Shown in pieces: positions 52,725 through 61,152 of a DNA stretch of 64,000 bases; position 1 is the stretch's first letter; every line of letters begins with the position of its first letter. Origin of the DNA: an uncultured Acidobacteriia bacterium (GTDB lineage Bacteria; Acidobacteriota; Terriglobia; Bryobacterales; Bryobacteraceae). The notes below the pieces were generated by a model. It was given only the letters and a program-made list of their open reading frames with translations, had not been told where the DNA came from and searched no databases. The stretch spans positions 62,001-126,000 of the forward strand of contig CAIXXM010000083.1 in the NCBI GenBank assembly GCA_903923395.1. Reading direction: 5' to 3'. The translations under genes were made by a program, and so were the position numbers.

Positions 52725-55700
52725 ATGAGAATTCTTTATGTCTTACCGCTCCTGTTCGCGGCCTTGCTGCCTGCGCAGGATTATCGCGCGACTTTGAACG
52801 GCAGAGTAACCGACCCCCATGGCGCGGCCGTGGCGGGAGCAGTGGTGCTGCTGCGGAACATTGAGCAGAATGAAACGCAGCGCCAGACCGCGGATAAAGA
52901 GGGCAATTACATCTTCCCTCTGGTCCAGCCGGGCGAATACGAACTCAAGGTCTCGCATCCGGGCTTCAAGACCCTCACCCGCGCGGGGCTGACGCTGAAT
53001 GTGAACCAGTCCGCGACGGCGGATGTCGCGCTGGAGGTCGGCCAGACCACGGAACAAATCACGGTCACCGCGGATGTTCCTATGCTGGACCTTGCGTCGG
53101 GCGACCGCGGCGGCCTGATCGATGGCAAGACAATCAGTGAAATGCCGCTGAACGGCCGCAATCCCTTCATGCTGGCTTCGCTTGTGACGGGCGTGGATTA
53201 CAACGGCTCTCTGGCCTATCAGCGCCCCTTTGATAACGGTGCCATCGCCCAGTGGGGTGTCGGCGGAACCTCCAGTTCAGCCGCCTTTCTCATTGACGGT
53301 GTACCCAATGATTCCCAGGCAGGCACGAATAACATCGCCTATGTTCCGCCGGTTGATTCCGTGCAGGAATTCAAGGTGCAGACCAACGCCTACGACGCGC
53401 AGTACGGCAAGACCGCCGGCGGCGTGATGAATGCTGTGCTGAAAAGCGGCGCGAACTCCGTGCACGGCTCACTCTATGAATACATGCGGCGGAACTGGCT
53501 GGATGCGAATTCCTTCCAGAACAATGCGCGGGGCGCCCCAAAGGACGGCCATTCGCTCGACCAGTACGGCCTGCTGGTCAACGGCCCGGTCTACTTGCCC
53601 AAACTCTATGACGGTCACAACAAGACCTTCTTCATGGCCAACTATGAGCGCTATCTGGAGGATTCGCCGCAACCGCTGATTCTCTCCGTGCCCGCACTCG
53701 AAATGCGCCAGGGAGATTTCTCCAAGCTGAAAGACAAGAACGGCAATCTGAATGTGATTTATGATCCAGCGACGGGATTCACCAACTCAGCCGGAACCTT
53801 CGACCGCCTGGCATTCCCGGGCAACATCATCCCGCCCAGCCGGATCAACCCGATTGCGCAGAAGATCATTAGTTACTACCCTGCACCGAATGTAACCACC
53901 GCTGGAGCAACTTACTCGCAGAGTAACTTATTCCTCTCCGGCGGCGATAACCCGGCCCGGGATACTTTCTACAACCTCGCGGTGAAGATCGATGAGAACC
54001 TGAGTGATAAGCACCGCTTCTTCGTCCGGTATACACGCAATGACCGCACAGAGATCCGGCCCACGGACGGTGTTGCGCCGAACTCCCCGGGCGTTGATGG
54101 GCCTGACCCGCTGAAGCGCACCAATGACTCCGCAGCGATTGACTGGATCACCGTGATCTCGCCCTCCCTCCTGCTGAACGTCAGAACCTCCTTCGCCCGC
54201 TATCTGGAATCCTCACGCGGCTCGGGAAATGATAACTTCGACCTGACTTCACTCGGCTTCCCGGCATCTCTTGCAAAGCAACTTCCTTACGGCGCGGAGT
54301 TCGGACGTTACACATTCACAAACTACCAGTCGCTTGGCGAGTATCCCAGCCAGAACATCTCCAATACCTTTACTTTGCACCCCAGCATCACGTGGTCACA
54401 TGGCTCGAAGACCCTGCGCGGCGGTGTGGATATGCGGCTCCTGCAGTATTCGACGCAGAACCCGGGTAACGTGCTTACATTGAATTCCGCGGTAACCTTC
54501 ACGCAGGAACTTTATAACTCCGCACAGGCGCTGAAGGGGGATTCCATTGCCTCCTGGCTGTTGGGAACACCCAGCTCAGGCTCCGTCACTTATGCTGCCT
54601 TCCCGATCTTCCAGTTCCCTTACGCCGCCCCGTGGGTACAGTTCGACTGGAAGGTGCTTCCCCGCTTGACGGTCAATGTCGGTTACCGGCAGGACTTCAA
54701 CCTGCCTCCCACCGAACGCTACAACCGCCTGAACCGGGGCTTTGATCCGAACGCGGCAACACTTGCGGATAACTTAGTGAACCGGACGATTTATCCCGTG
54801 GGTCCCATTACCGGCGCGCTGCAGTTTGCCGGAGTTGGCGGGCAATCCGCGCGTCCGACAGATCCCTACCTCAAGACCTGGCAGCCACGTTTCGGATTTG
54901 CCTATGCCCTGACGCCAAAGACGGCGCTGCGCGGCGGCTGGGGACGTTTCTATATGAATGCCAACAATGACTATCTGCAGAATGTTGGCTTCAGCAACAC
55001 AACCCCTCTGGTGATCTCAGCCAATGAGAGCAAACTGCCACTCGACAACCTCATCAACAATCCGTTCCCGAGCGGTGTCATTACGCCTTCGGGTTCTTCC
55101 CTGGCATCACTTACCGGCCTGGGAACAGCTTTCAATATTGTCAATACCAAGTTCCGCCTGCCCCATGTAAATACAATCTCACTCAGTATCCAGAGGGCTC
55201 TGCCCATGCGGAGTTCGCTCGATATCGCATACTCCGGCACCAAAGGCGTTGACTTACAGGACTCCAGGACCCTGAATAACATCTCCGCCTCATTGCGGGA
55301 TAGCTGCAATCTCTTCGCAGGTGGCGCACCTGCCCCTTGCGACAAGACGTACTCCAACCCGTTCGCCAATCAGGCTCCCTATGTGGGGACCAGCCTTTAC
55401 ACCAGCACCAGTCTTTCGAAGGCGACACTCTCCGTGCCTTTCCCGCAGTTCGGACAGATCACGGAACTGATGCGGAATGATGCCAGGTCCTGGTATAACT
55501 CCGTGCAAACCAGTTACTCCATCCGCAACCGCTGGACAACGTTCCGGGCTAATTACACCTTCTCAAAGACCATGGAGAAGAATGGCTTTCTCGATCCGCA
55601 GAATTTTGTGATGGAGAAAGGGCCTGCTGCTTATGACGTTCCGCACCACTTCTCACTCAGTGCGGTTTCGCAGTTACCGTTCGGCAAGACGGGCAACCGC

Positions 55701-56231
55701 TTCAAGCGGATGATCCTGGGCGGCTGGCAGCATTCTCTCATCGTCCAGCAGCAATCCGGACGTCCCTGGAGCTTGCCGACCAACGTCCTCTACACGAAGC
55801 AGGCGGGCATCAATGTCGATTGGTCCGGCTCCGTGGTGAAGGGTCTGGATAACTGTGTTTCGCAGTGGAACAGCAATGGCACGATCCCGCTGCTTGCCAC
55901 CAGCGTCGCGAATGGGTGCACGGTTGCGAATTGGGTCATTTCACCGAACTACTCCCCCCGCTATGAGCCGAACCGCGAAACGAACATCCGCCTGCAGGGC
56001 TTCCGCTTGATCGATATGTCGCTCGACAAAACCACTTCCTTCGGGGAGCGCTGGAAATTCCAGTTCCGGGCGGAGATGTTCAACGTGTTGAACTCGTTCT
56101 ATCTCACCAACCAGGCCTTCGATAACTCCGCCTCCAGCGCAACCTTTGGCACCATTATCAAAGCCAGCGTCAGTGCCCCGAACTCGAATTACCCCCGGCA
56201 GGCACAACTCGGGTTTAAGCTGTTGTGGTGA
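52725..56231 (+). CDS. TonB-dependent receptor 2, Oar-like
   Basis: This 1168-aa outer-membrane receptor has a signal peptide (RILYVLPLLFAALLPAQ), a carboxypeptidase regulatory-like domain (~25-105; LNGRVTDPHGAAVAGAVVLL), a plug (~115-240; EMPLNGRNPFMLASLVTGV, FLIDGVPNDSQAG) and a ~900-residue beta-barrel ending in Trp (LGFKLLW). The position beside an arabinofuranosidase and a uronate cluster suggests uptake of arabinose- or uronate-containing oligosaccharides, an inference. A GAGTGAGGG purine-rich site precedes the start. The stop overlaps the following DUF1080 gene (GTGA). Confidence 0.93.
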   Translation: MRILYVLPLLFAALLPAQDYRATLNGRVTDPHGAAVAGAVVLLRNIEQNETQRQTADKEGNYIFPLVQPGEYELKVSHPGFKTLTRAGLTLNVNQSATADVALEVGQTTEQITVTADVPMLDLASGDRGGLIDGKTISEMPLNGRNPFMLASLVTGVDYNGSLAYQRPFDNGAIAQWGVGGTSSSAAFLIDGVPNDSQAGTNNIAYVPPVDSVQEFKVQTNAYDAQYGKTAGGVMNAVLKSGANSVHGSLYEYMRRNWLDANSFQNNARGAPKDGHSLDQYGLLVNGPVYLPKLYDGHNKTFFMANYERYLEDSPQPLILSVPALEMRQGDFSKLKDKNGNLNVIYDPATGFTNSAGTFDRLAFPGNIIPPSRINPIAQKIISYYPAPNVTTAGATYSQSNLFLSGGDNPARDTFYNLAVKIDENLSDKHRFFVRYTRNDRTEIRPTDGVAPNSPGVDGPDPLKRTNDSAAIDWITVISPSLLLNVRTSFARYLESSRGSGNDNFDLTSLGFPASLAKQLPYGAEFGRYTFTNYQSLGEYPSQNISNTFTLHPSITWSHGSKTLRGGVDMRLLQYSTQNPGNVLTLNSAVTFTQELYNSAQALKGDSIASWLLGTPSSGSVTYAAFPIFQFPYAAPWVQFDWKVLPRLTVNVGYRQDFNLPPTERYNRLNRGFDPNAATLADNLVNRTIYPVGPITGALQFAGVGGQSARPTDPYLKTWQPRFGFAYALTPKTALRGGWGRFYMNANNDYLQNVGFSNTTPLVISANESKLPLDNLINNPFPSGVITPSGSSLASLTGLGTAFNIVNTKFRLPHVNTISLSIQRALPMRSSLDIAYSGTKGVDLQDSRTLNNISASLRDSCNLFAGGAPAPCDKTYSNPFANQAPYVGTSLYTSTSLSKATLSVPFPQFGQITELMRNDARSWYNSVQTSYSIRNRWTTFRANYTFSKTMEKNGFLDPQNFVMEKGPAAYDVPHHFSLSAVSQLPFGKTGNRFKRMILGGWQHSLIVQQQSGRPWSLPTNVLYTKQAGINVDWSGSVVKGLDNCVSQWNSNGTIPLLATSVANGCTVANWVISPNYSPRYEPNRETNIRLQGFRLIDMSLDKTTSFGERWKFQFRAEMFNVLNSFYLTNQAFDNSASSATFGTIIKASVSAPNSNYPRQAQLGFKLLW

Positions 56232-56827
56232 GACTTGCCGTATTACTTCTGGCCGCCTGTTCAGCCTTCGCGCAGGGGACCTGGACGCCGCTCTTTGATG
56301 GCAAGTCCCTCAGCGGCTGGCGGGCTGCCGCGTTTAAGAGTCAGCCGGCCCTCAAAGTGGAAGCAGGCGCGATTCTCATCGAGGCCGGTGCGCCACTCAG
56401 CGGCGCCGTGCGGCCGGACTTCAAGCTCAAAGCGGATTACGAGATCCGCTGGGAGGCGATGCGGAAATCCGGAGGCGATTTCTTTTCCAGCCTGACGTTC
56501 CCGGTGGAGGATTCCTTCGTCACCTTCGTGACAGGCGGCTGGGGCGGCGACATCACCGGCATTTCCAGCATCGATGGCTGGGATGCCTCCGACAACGAAA
56601 CCCGCAATTACTTCACCTTCGAAACAGGAAAATGGTATTCCTTCCGCATCCAAGTCACTGCCGCGAAGTTACAAGCCTGGATTGGCGATCAATCCGTGGT
56701 GGATGTGAACATCACCGGCCGCACCCTCAGCCTGCGTCCGGGAGATACAAAACTCACCACGCCCTTCGGCTTCATGACTTACAACACCACCGGTGCGATT
56801 CGAAAAGTCGAAGTTAGGACGTTGTAA
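56228..56827 (+). CDS. Secreted DUF1080-like protein coupled to receptor 2
   Basis: This ~199-aa protein has a signal peptide (RLAVLLLAACSAFAQG) and a concanavalin A-like DUF1080 fold: WTPLFDGKSLSGWRAA near the N-terminus, YEIRWEAMRKSGGDFFSSL in the middle and a final strand TTGAIRKVEVRTL. The GTG at 56228 overlaps the receptor stop by 4 nt (an adjacent GTG at 56225 is also possible), so it is translated together with the receptor. It may act on the sugar imported by that receptor. The second DUF1080 gene in the window is at 14015. Confidence 0.78.
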   Translation: MRLAVLLLAACSAFAQGTWTPLFDGKSLSGWRAAAFKSQPALKVEAGAILIEAGAPLSGAVRPDFKLKADYEIRWEAMRKSGGDFFSSLTFPVEDSFVTFVTGGWGGDITGISSIDGWDASDNETRNYFTFETGKWYSFRIQVTAAKLQAWIGDQSVVDVNITGRTLSLRPGDTKLTTPFGFMTYNTTGAIRKVEVRTL

Positions 56828-56884
56828 CCGCGCGGGATCACTGCCACCAATCCGCTCCCGCCTGCATCCAAAGACCCGATACCC

Positions 56885-57520
56885 ATGCCCCACAACATTC
56901 TTCTCTTTGGAGCCTCCGGCATGATTGGCTCCCGCATTCTCGCCGAAGCCCTGCACCGCGGTCACTCGGTCACCGCTGCCGTGCGGGACATCTCGAAACT
57001 CACCCCAGCCGTCAACCTTACGGCGATCACCGCGAACGTCCTCGATCCGGCCGCCGTTGCCGCCGCGGTACCCGGGCATGATGTGGTCATCAGCGCGTTC
57101 GGGCCGGGGCCGGAGAATCCCCGTCCTGTGGTGGATGCCGCGCAAGCCCTCACCACAGCGCTCGCGCAATTCCCTGAAGTCCGCCTCATCGCGGTTGGTG
57201 GCGCAGGCACGCTGGAAGTGGCTCCTGGCGTTCGCTTCGTGGATGCTCCCGGCTTCGTCGAAGAATGGAAGCCCATCGCGCTCGCCCATGCCGACGCCTG
57301 GGACATCATTCGCAATTCCTCCGCCAACTGGACCTATGCTGCGCCCTCCGGTTACATTCATCCCGGTGAACGCACGGGCGTCTTCCGCCTGGGGACCAAC
57401 GAACTCCTGAGAACAGAAAAGGGCGACAGCGAAATCACAGCTGAGGATTTCGCAATCGCCCTGATCGATGAAGTGGAACACCCGAAACATGTCCGGGCCC
57501 GGTTTACGGCCGGCTATTAA
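56885..57520 (+). CDS. NAD(P)-binding oxidoreductase of the NmrA/YwnB-like group
   Basis: This 211-aa atypical SDR protein has GASGMIGSR as its dinucleotide-binding loop (residues 9-17), an acidic or Arg-based selector at VRDISKL, and further conserved strands HDVVISAFGPG, VRLIAVGGAGTLEV and WTYAAPSGYIHPGERTG. These are annotated as NADH-flavin reductase-like or NAD(P)H-binding proteins, usually without the catalytic Tyr-x3-Lys. It stands alone; its stop overlaps the convergent ssb stop by 4 nt. Confidence 0.86.
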   Translation: MPHNILLFGASGMIGSRILAEALHRGHSVTAAVRDISKLTPAVNLTAITANVLDPAAVAAAVPGHDVVISAFGPGPENPRPVVDAAQALTTALAQFPEVRLIAVGGAGTLEVAPGVRFVDAPGFVEEWKPIALAHADAWDIIRNSSANWTYAAPSGYIHPGERTGVFRLGTNELLRTEKGDSEITAEDFAIALIDEVEHPKHVRARFTAGY

Positions 57521-58008
57521 AACGGAACGTCGTCGTCGGTAATTCCCTGCCCATAAGGATCATCCATCGGCTGTGCCGCCGGAGCCGGACGCCCGCCGCC
57601 CGCGCTCCGCGGCATGGAAACAGGCCGCGATGAGTAGCCGCCGCCATCGCCATCGTCGCGGCCACCGCCGCCACCCTGGCCACCCAGCAGAATCACGTCA
57701 TCCGCCACGACTTCTGTCGAATAAACTTTCTTGCCGTCCTTATCTTCGTAGCTGCGTGTCTGCAAGCGGCCTTCCACGTAGACCTGCTTCCCCTTCTGCA
57801 GGTAGTTGGCAAGGTTTTCCGCCCGCCAAAGCACCACGTTTGACCAGTCGGTCTCATCTTTCCATTCGCCCGACTGCTGATCTTTCCATCTGCGGTTCGT
57901 CGCAACAGAGAACCGCGTCACAGACGCCCCGCCCGGCGTGAACTTCGTCTCGGCATCCCGACCGAGATGTCCCACGAGAATCACTTTATTTACACTTCGC
58001 GATGCCAT
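57517..58008 (-). CDS. ssb: Single-stranded DNA-binding protein
   Basis: This 163-aa SSB has an OB-fold (~1-110: VNKVILVGHLGRDAETKFTP, TDWSNVVLWRAENLANYLQKG, VYVEGRLQTRSYED), a Gly-rich disordered linker and the conserved acidic tip DDDVPF that recruits repair and replication partners. It lies 25 nt downstream of a ComEA-like gene on the same strand, rather than next to rpsF/rpsR as in many bacteria. Confidence 0.96.
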   Translation of the reverse strand: MASRSVNKVILVGHLGRDAETKFTPGGASVTRFSVATNRRWKDQQSGEWKDETDWSNVVLWRAENLANYLQKGKQVYVEGRLQTRSYEDKDGKKVYSTEVVADDVILLGGQGGGGGRDDGDGGGYSSRPVSMPRSAGGGRPAPAAQPMDDPYGQGITDDDVPF

Positions 58009-58033
58009 ACTGTTTGCACTGTATCACCGCCCG

Positions 58034-58363
58034 TTACGGCCTGGCGACAATCCTTTCTTTGATCTTCTTGTAAATCCCCTCCGGCAGAACCTTCCGGGCC
58101 ACCAGTTGCCCCTTGTTCTTGTATGGGCGTCCCTTCACCACCGCCGCCGCGTATTCTTCGCCAATTTCCGGGATTGCCTTCAGTTCCTCCAGCGTCGCCC
58201 GGTTGATATCGGTCAGGGCGGTGGCTGCGGCATCCTTCATTGCTTCTTTGTCCGTCGCACGGGTGTTCTTCGAAACCGGCGGTTTCTCCTTCTGCATGCT
58301 CACACCCTGCCCGCCACAAGGCAGCGCGGCCAAAACAAGAATGAGATGTCTTGTAAACTTCAT
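58034..58363 (-). CDS. ComEA-like helix-hairpin-helix protein, secreted
   Basis: This ~109-aa protein has a signal peptide (KFTRHLILVLAALPCGGQG) and a ComEA-type double helix-hairpin-helix: DINRATLEELKAIPEIGEEY, then GRPYKNKGQLVARKVLPEGI. ComEA binds incoming DNA at the cell surface during natural transformation. Acidobacterial variants have the same fold but lack testing. The start at 58363 excludes four residues of a longer opening. It is probably co-transcribed with ssb. Confidence 0.85.
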   Translation of the reverse strand: MKFTRHLILVLAALPCGGQGVSMQKEKPPVSKNTRATDKEAMKDAAATALTDINRATLEELKAIPEIGEEYAAAVVKGRPYKNKGQLVARKVLPEGIYKKIKERIVARP

Positions 58364-58410
58364 CGCGGCAATCATACCCCGCCGACGAAGTTTTGCGATA
58401 CTACCTATGT

Positions 58411-59661
58411 ATGTCCTTGAAGATTCTTTTCGCCGGAGCGCTTGTCGTCTGCTCCTTCTCCGCCACCCGGCTCGCCGCCGCTGACAATCCGAACGTCCGC
58501 GTGGTTGAGGAAATTGTTGCCAAGGTCAACAACGACATCATCACCCGCGGCGAATTGCTGAAGCAGCGCGAGTACTTCCGGCAGGAACTGATGGCGCAGG
58601 GTGTTCGCGAACCCAAGCTCACCCAGCAGGTGGAACAGCGGGCCGCAGACGCACTCCGGGAGCAGATTGACTCGCTCCTGCTGGTGCAAAAAGGCAAGGA
58701 TCTCGCCATTAACGTGGATGGCGAAGTGAATAAGTACATCGCGCAGATCCAATCTGAATCGAAGATCGCGGAAACCGACAAGTTCCAGGCCTATGTTCGT
58801 GAGAAGACCGGCGAATCTTTCGAGGATTTCAAGCAGCAGATCCGGAACAAGTACCTGACGCAGCGGGTCATCGGCCAGGAAGTGGGCCGCAACATCACCA
58901 TCCCGACCGCTGATCTCCAGAAGTACTACGACGAACACAAGAACGAATTCATCCGCGAGGAAATGGTTCTCCTCCGCGAAATCATGATCCCGATCACGGA
59001 CCCCTCCCCGGCTGGCATCGCCGCGGCGGAAAAGAAGGCGAAGGACATTGTCGCCCGCGCCCGCAAAGGGGAAAAGTTCGGTGAGCTTGCCCGCCAGTAC
59101 TCCGCTGCCGCGACTGCGCAGCAGGATGGCGAACTCGGCGCGTTCAAGCCCGGTGATTTGAAGAAGGAAATCGGCGACATCGTCTTCAAGCAAAGCAAGG
59201 GCTACGTTACCGAGCCCATCCGCCTGCCGAATGGCTTCGAGATTATGCGCGTGGAAGAGCGCTATGCCGCCGGCCAGGCCGCTTTTGATGAAGTCAAGGA
59301 AAGCATTCAGGGCAAGTTCTACGAAGAGAAGATGGCCCCGAAGGTCCGCGATTACCTCACCACACTGCGCGTCGATGCGTTCCTCGAAATCAAGCCCGGC
59401 TTCAGTGACTCCGGCGCAGCGCCCGGCAAAGACACCACCTGGAAAGATCCGGCACAGTTGAAGCCCGAAACGGTCCGCAAAGAAGACGTTTCCACACGCA
59501 AGAAGCGGAAGTTGCTCGGCGTGATCCCGGCGGGCACCAAGAAGGGCAAGCCCAGCAGCGAAACAACGCCTGCGCCTGCTGCTCCCGCAACCCCGGCAGC
59601 AACGCCTGCAACCACACCTGCAACTCCCCCGGCCACCACGCCGCCGGCTCCACAGCAATGA
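58411..59661 (+). CDS. Periplasmic peptidyl-prolyl isomerase (SurA/PpiC type)
   Basis: This ~416-aa protein has a signal peptide (SLKILFAGALVVCSFSATRLAAA), a SurA-N-like helical chaperone domain (~25-165) and a parvulin domain (~170-275; MIPITDPSPAGIAAAEKKAKD, FGELARQYSAA, LGAFKPGDLKKEIGD). It ends in a low-complexity Pro/Ala/Thr tail (~380-416). This class assists outer-membrane protein folding, fitting a cell with many large beta-barrel receptors. The start at 58411 is preferred to the ATG at 58393. The stop overlaps yhaM by 4 nt. Confidence 0.9.
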   Translation: MSLKILFAGALVVCSFSATRLAAADNPNVRVVEEIVAKVNNDIITRGELLKQREYFRQELMAQGVREPKLTQQVEQRAADALREQIDSLLLVQKGKDLAINVDGEVNKYIAQIQSESKIAETDKFQAYVREKTGESFEDFKQQIRNKYLTQRVIGQEVGRNITIPTADLQKYYDEHKNEFIREEMVLLREIMIPITDPSPAGIAAAEKKAKDIVARARKGEKFGELARQYSAAATAQQDGELGAFKPGDLKKEIGDIVFKQSKGYVTEPIRLPNGFEIMRVEERYAAGQAAFDEVKESIQGKFYEEKMAPKVRDYLTTLRVDAFLEIKPGFSDSGAAPGKDTTWKDPAQLKPETVRKEDVSTRKKRKLLGVIPAGTKKGKPSSETTPAPAAPATPAATPATTPATPPATTPPAPQQ

Positions 59662-60794
59662 AGACCCCGTCCATTCGGGACCTTCAGCCGAACGAACTAG
59701 CCACCGCGTACTTCCTGGTCCAGTCCAAGGAGGTGCGGCAGAAGCGTACCGGTGAGCCCTATCTTTCTCTCATCCTCGCGGACCGCACCGGCGAGATTGA
59801 TGCGAAGATGTGGGACAACGTGGCGGAAGTCATGGACACCTTTGACAAAGACGATTTCGTCAAAGTCAAAGCCCTGATGCAGCTCTACAACAACCGCCCG
59901 CAGCTGACGCTTCACAAACTCCGCCGCGCCCAGGACCACGAAATCGACTTCTCTGATTTCTTCGCCGCCTCACTTCGCGACCCCGAAGAGATGTGGCAGG
60001 AACTCCGCGCGATGATCTCGGGACTCGACAACCAGCACATCCGCGCGCTGCTGGATAGTTTTCTGGACGATCCCGAAATCGGCCCCCGCTTCAAAATTGC
60101 GCCTGCCGCCAAGACGATTCACCACGCCTTCCGGAGTGGGTTGCTCGAACACGTGCTCTCGCTGGCGAACCTGGCCAAGCGCGTGGTGCCGCATTACGAA
60201 GTCCATTACAACCTCGACTTCAACCTCGTGCTCGCCGGCGTGATCCTGCATGACATCGGCAAGATCCACGAGCTCACTTACGACCGCGGCTTCGGCTACA
60301 GCACAGAAGGCCAACTCATCGGCCACATCCCCATCGCCTTCCGCATGCTGAATGACAAGCTCCGCGAATTTCCCGGCTTCCCGGGCGAATTCCGCTCCAT
60401 GCTGGAGCATATGATCCTGAGCCACCACGGCCAGCTCGATTTCGGTTCGCCGAAAGTGCCCATGTTCCCGGAAGCCTTGCTGCTTCACTACCTGGACGAT
60501 CTGGATTCGAAGATGGAGGCCATGCGCGCTCTATCGGAACAAGATCCCCAAGCCGAAGGCCTGTTTACCCGCTATAGTCCGTCGCTCGAACGCGTTGTCC
60601 TGCGCAAGTCCCGTTTCCTGAATGGGCCGGCCGCCGCGTCAAGCCCTGTTTCCAGCACTGCAAAGTCCACGTCAGACGACCACTGGGACGCCACACCCGC
60701 CGTCCCGGCAAAGCCAACCCCTAAACCGTCGCCTGCCTCCAATTCGCTCTTCGCGGAACGGCTCAAACTGGCGATCTCAGACGAAAGGAAATAA
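59658..60794 (+). CDS. yhaM: YhaM-like 3'-5' exoribonuclease (OB-fold plus HD domain)
   Basis: This 378-aa protein has an N-terminal OB-fold nucleic acid-binding domain (~15-90, YLSLILADRTGEIDAKMWDN) and an HD-superfamily phosphohydrolase domain (~155-310) with His165, HDIGK (His198/Asp199) and HMILSHHG. The Pro/Ser-rich C-terminal tail is longer than in Bacillus YhaM. The family degrades RNA and DNA from 3' ends in a Mn2+-dependent way in Firmicutes. It is the second gene of the tightly packed 58411-62169 operon. Confidence 0.88.
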   Translation: MKTPSIRDLQPNELATAYFLVQSKEVRQKRTGEPYLSLILADRTGEIDAKMWDNVAEVMDTFDKDDFVKVKALMQLYNNRPQLTLHKLRRAQDHEIDFSDFFAASLRDPEEMWQELRAMISGLDNQHIRALLDSFLDDPEIGPRFKIAPAAKTIHHAFRSGLLEHVLSLANLAKRVVPHYEVHYNLDFNLVLAGVILHDIGKIHELTYDRGFGYSTEGQLIGHIPIAFRMLNDKLREFPGFPGEFRSMLEHMILSHHGQLDFGSPKVPMFPEALLLHYLDDLDSKMEAMRALSEQDPQAEGLFTRYSPSLERVVLRKSRFLNGPAAASSPVSSTAKSTSDDHWDATPAVPAKPTPKPSPASNSLFAERLKLAISDERK

Positions 60795-60797
60795 CCC

Positions 60798-61148
60798 ATG
60801 GCCCGCGACCGGGAACTTCCGCCGCCGCTGGAAATGCTCTGCCTCAACGCCCTCTGGTCTATTGGAGAAGGCAATGTCGAACAAATCCGCTCGCTGATTC
60901 AATATGAGCGCCCGCTGGCTTACACAACAGTCCTAACGCTCTTGGACCGTTTGGAACAACGTAAAGTGGTTAGCCGGAGGAAAGAAGGCCGGGGATTCCG
61001 TTATTCACCGGTAGTGGAACGTTCCAAAATCCGCCAAACGGCTCTCGAACAGTTCCTGGAACTGTATTTCGATGGCAATGTGGCAGAATTGCGGGAGTTC
61101 CTGAATAGAATAGAGACTCCGCCCATGGCTGCATCAGCCTCGGCGTAA
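60798..61148 (+). CDS. BlaI/MecI-family transcriptional repressor
   Basis: This 116-aa winged-helix protein has the BlaI/MecI architecture: recognition helix in YTTVLTLLDRLEQRKVVSRRKEGR, wing GFRYSPVV and a C-terminal dimerisation helix (ALEQFLELYFDGNVAELREFL). BlaI is normally released from DNA by the BlaR1 membrane protease; no blaR1 gene is adjacent. It starts 3 nt after yhaM and ends 4 nt before waaF, so it is fully embedded in this operon and perhaps autoregulates it. Confidence 0.9.
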   Translation: MARDRELPPPLEMLCLNALWSIGEGNVEQIRSLIQYERPLAYTTVLTLLDRLEQRKVVSRRKEGRGFRYSPVVERSKIRQTALEQFLELYFDGNVAELREFLNRIETPPMAASASA

Positions 61149-61152
61149 CTCT

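Noticed and set aside
58405-59658. 417-codon minus-strand open frame opposite the SurA/PpiC gene
   Set aside because: Arg/Leu/Gly-rich antisense shadow. The sense strand has a signal peptide and parvulin motifs.
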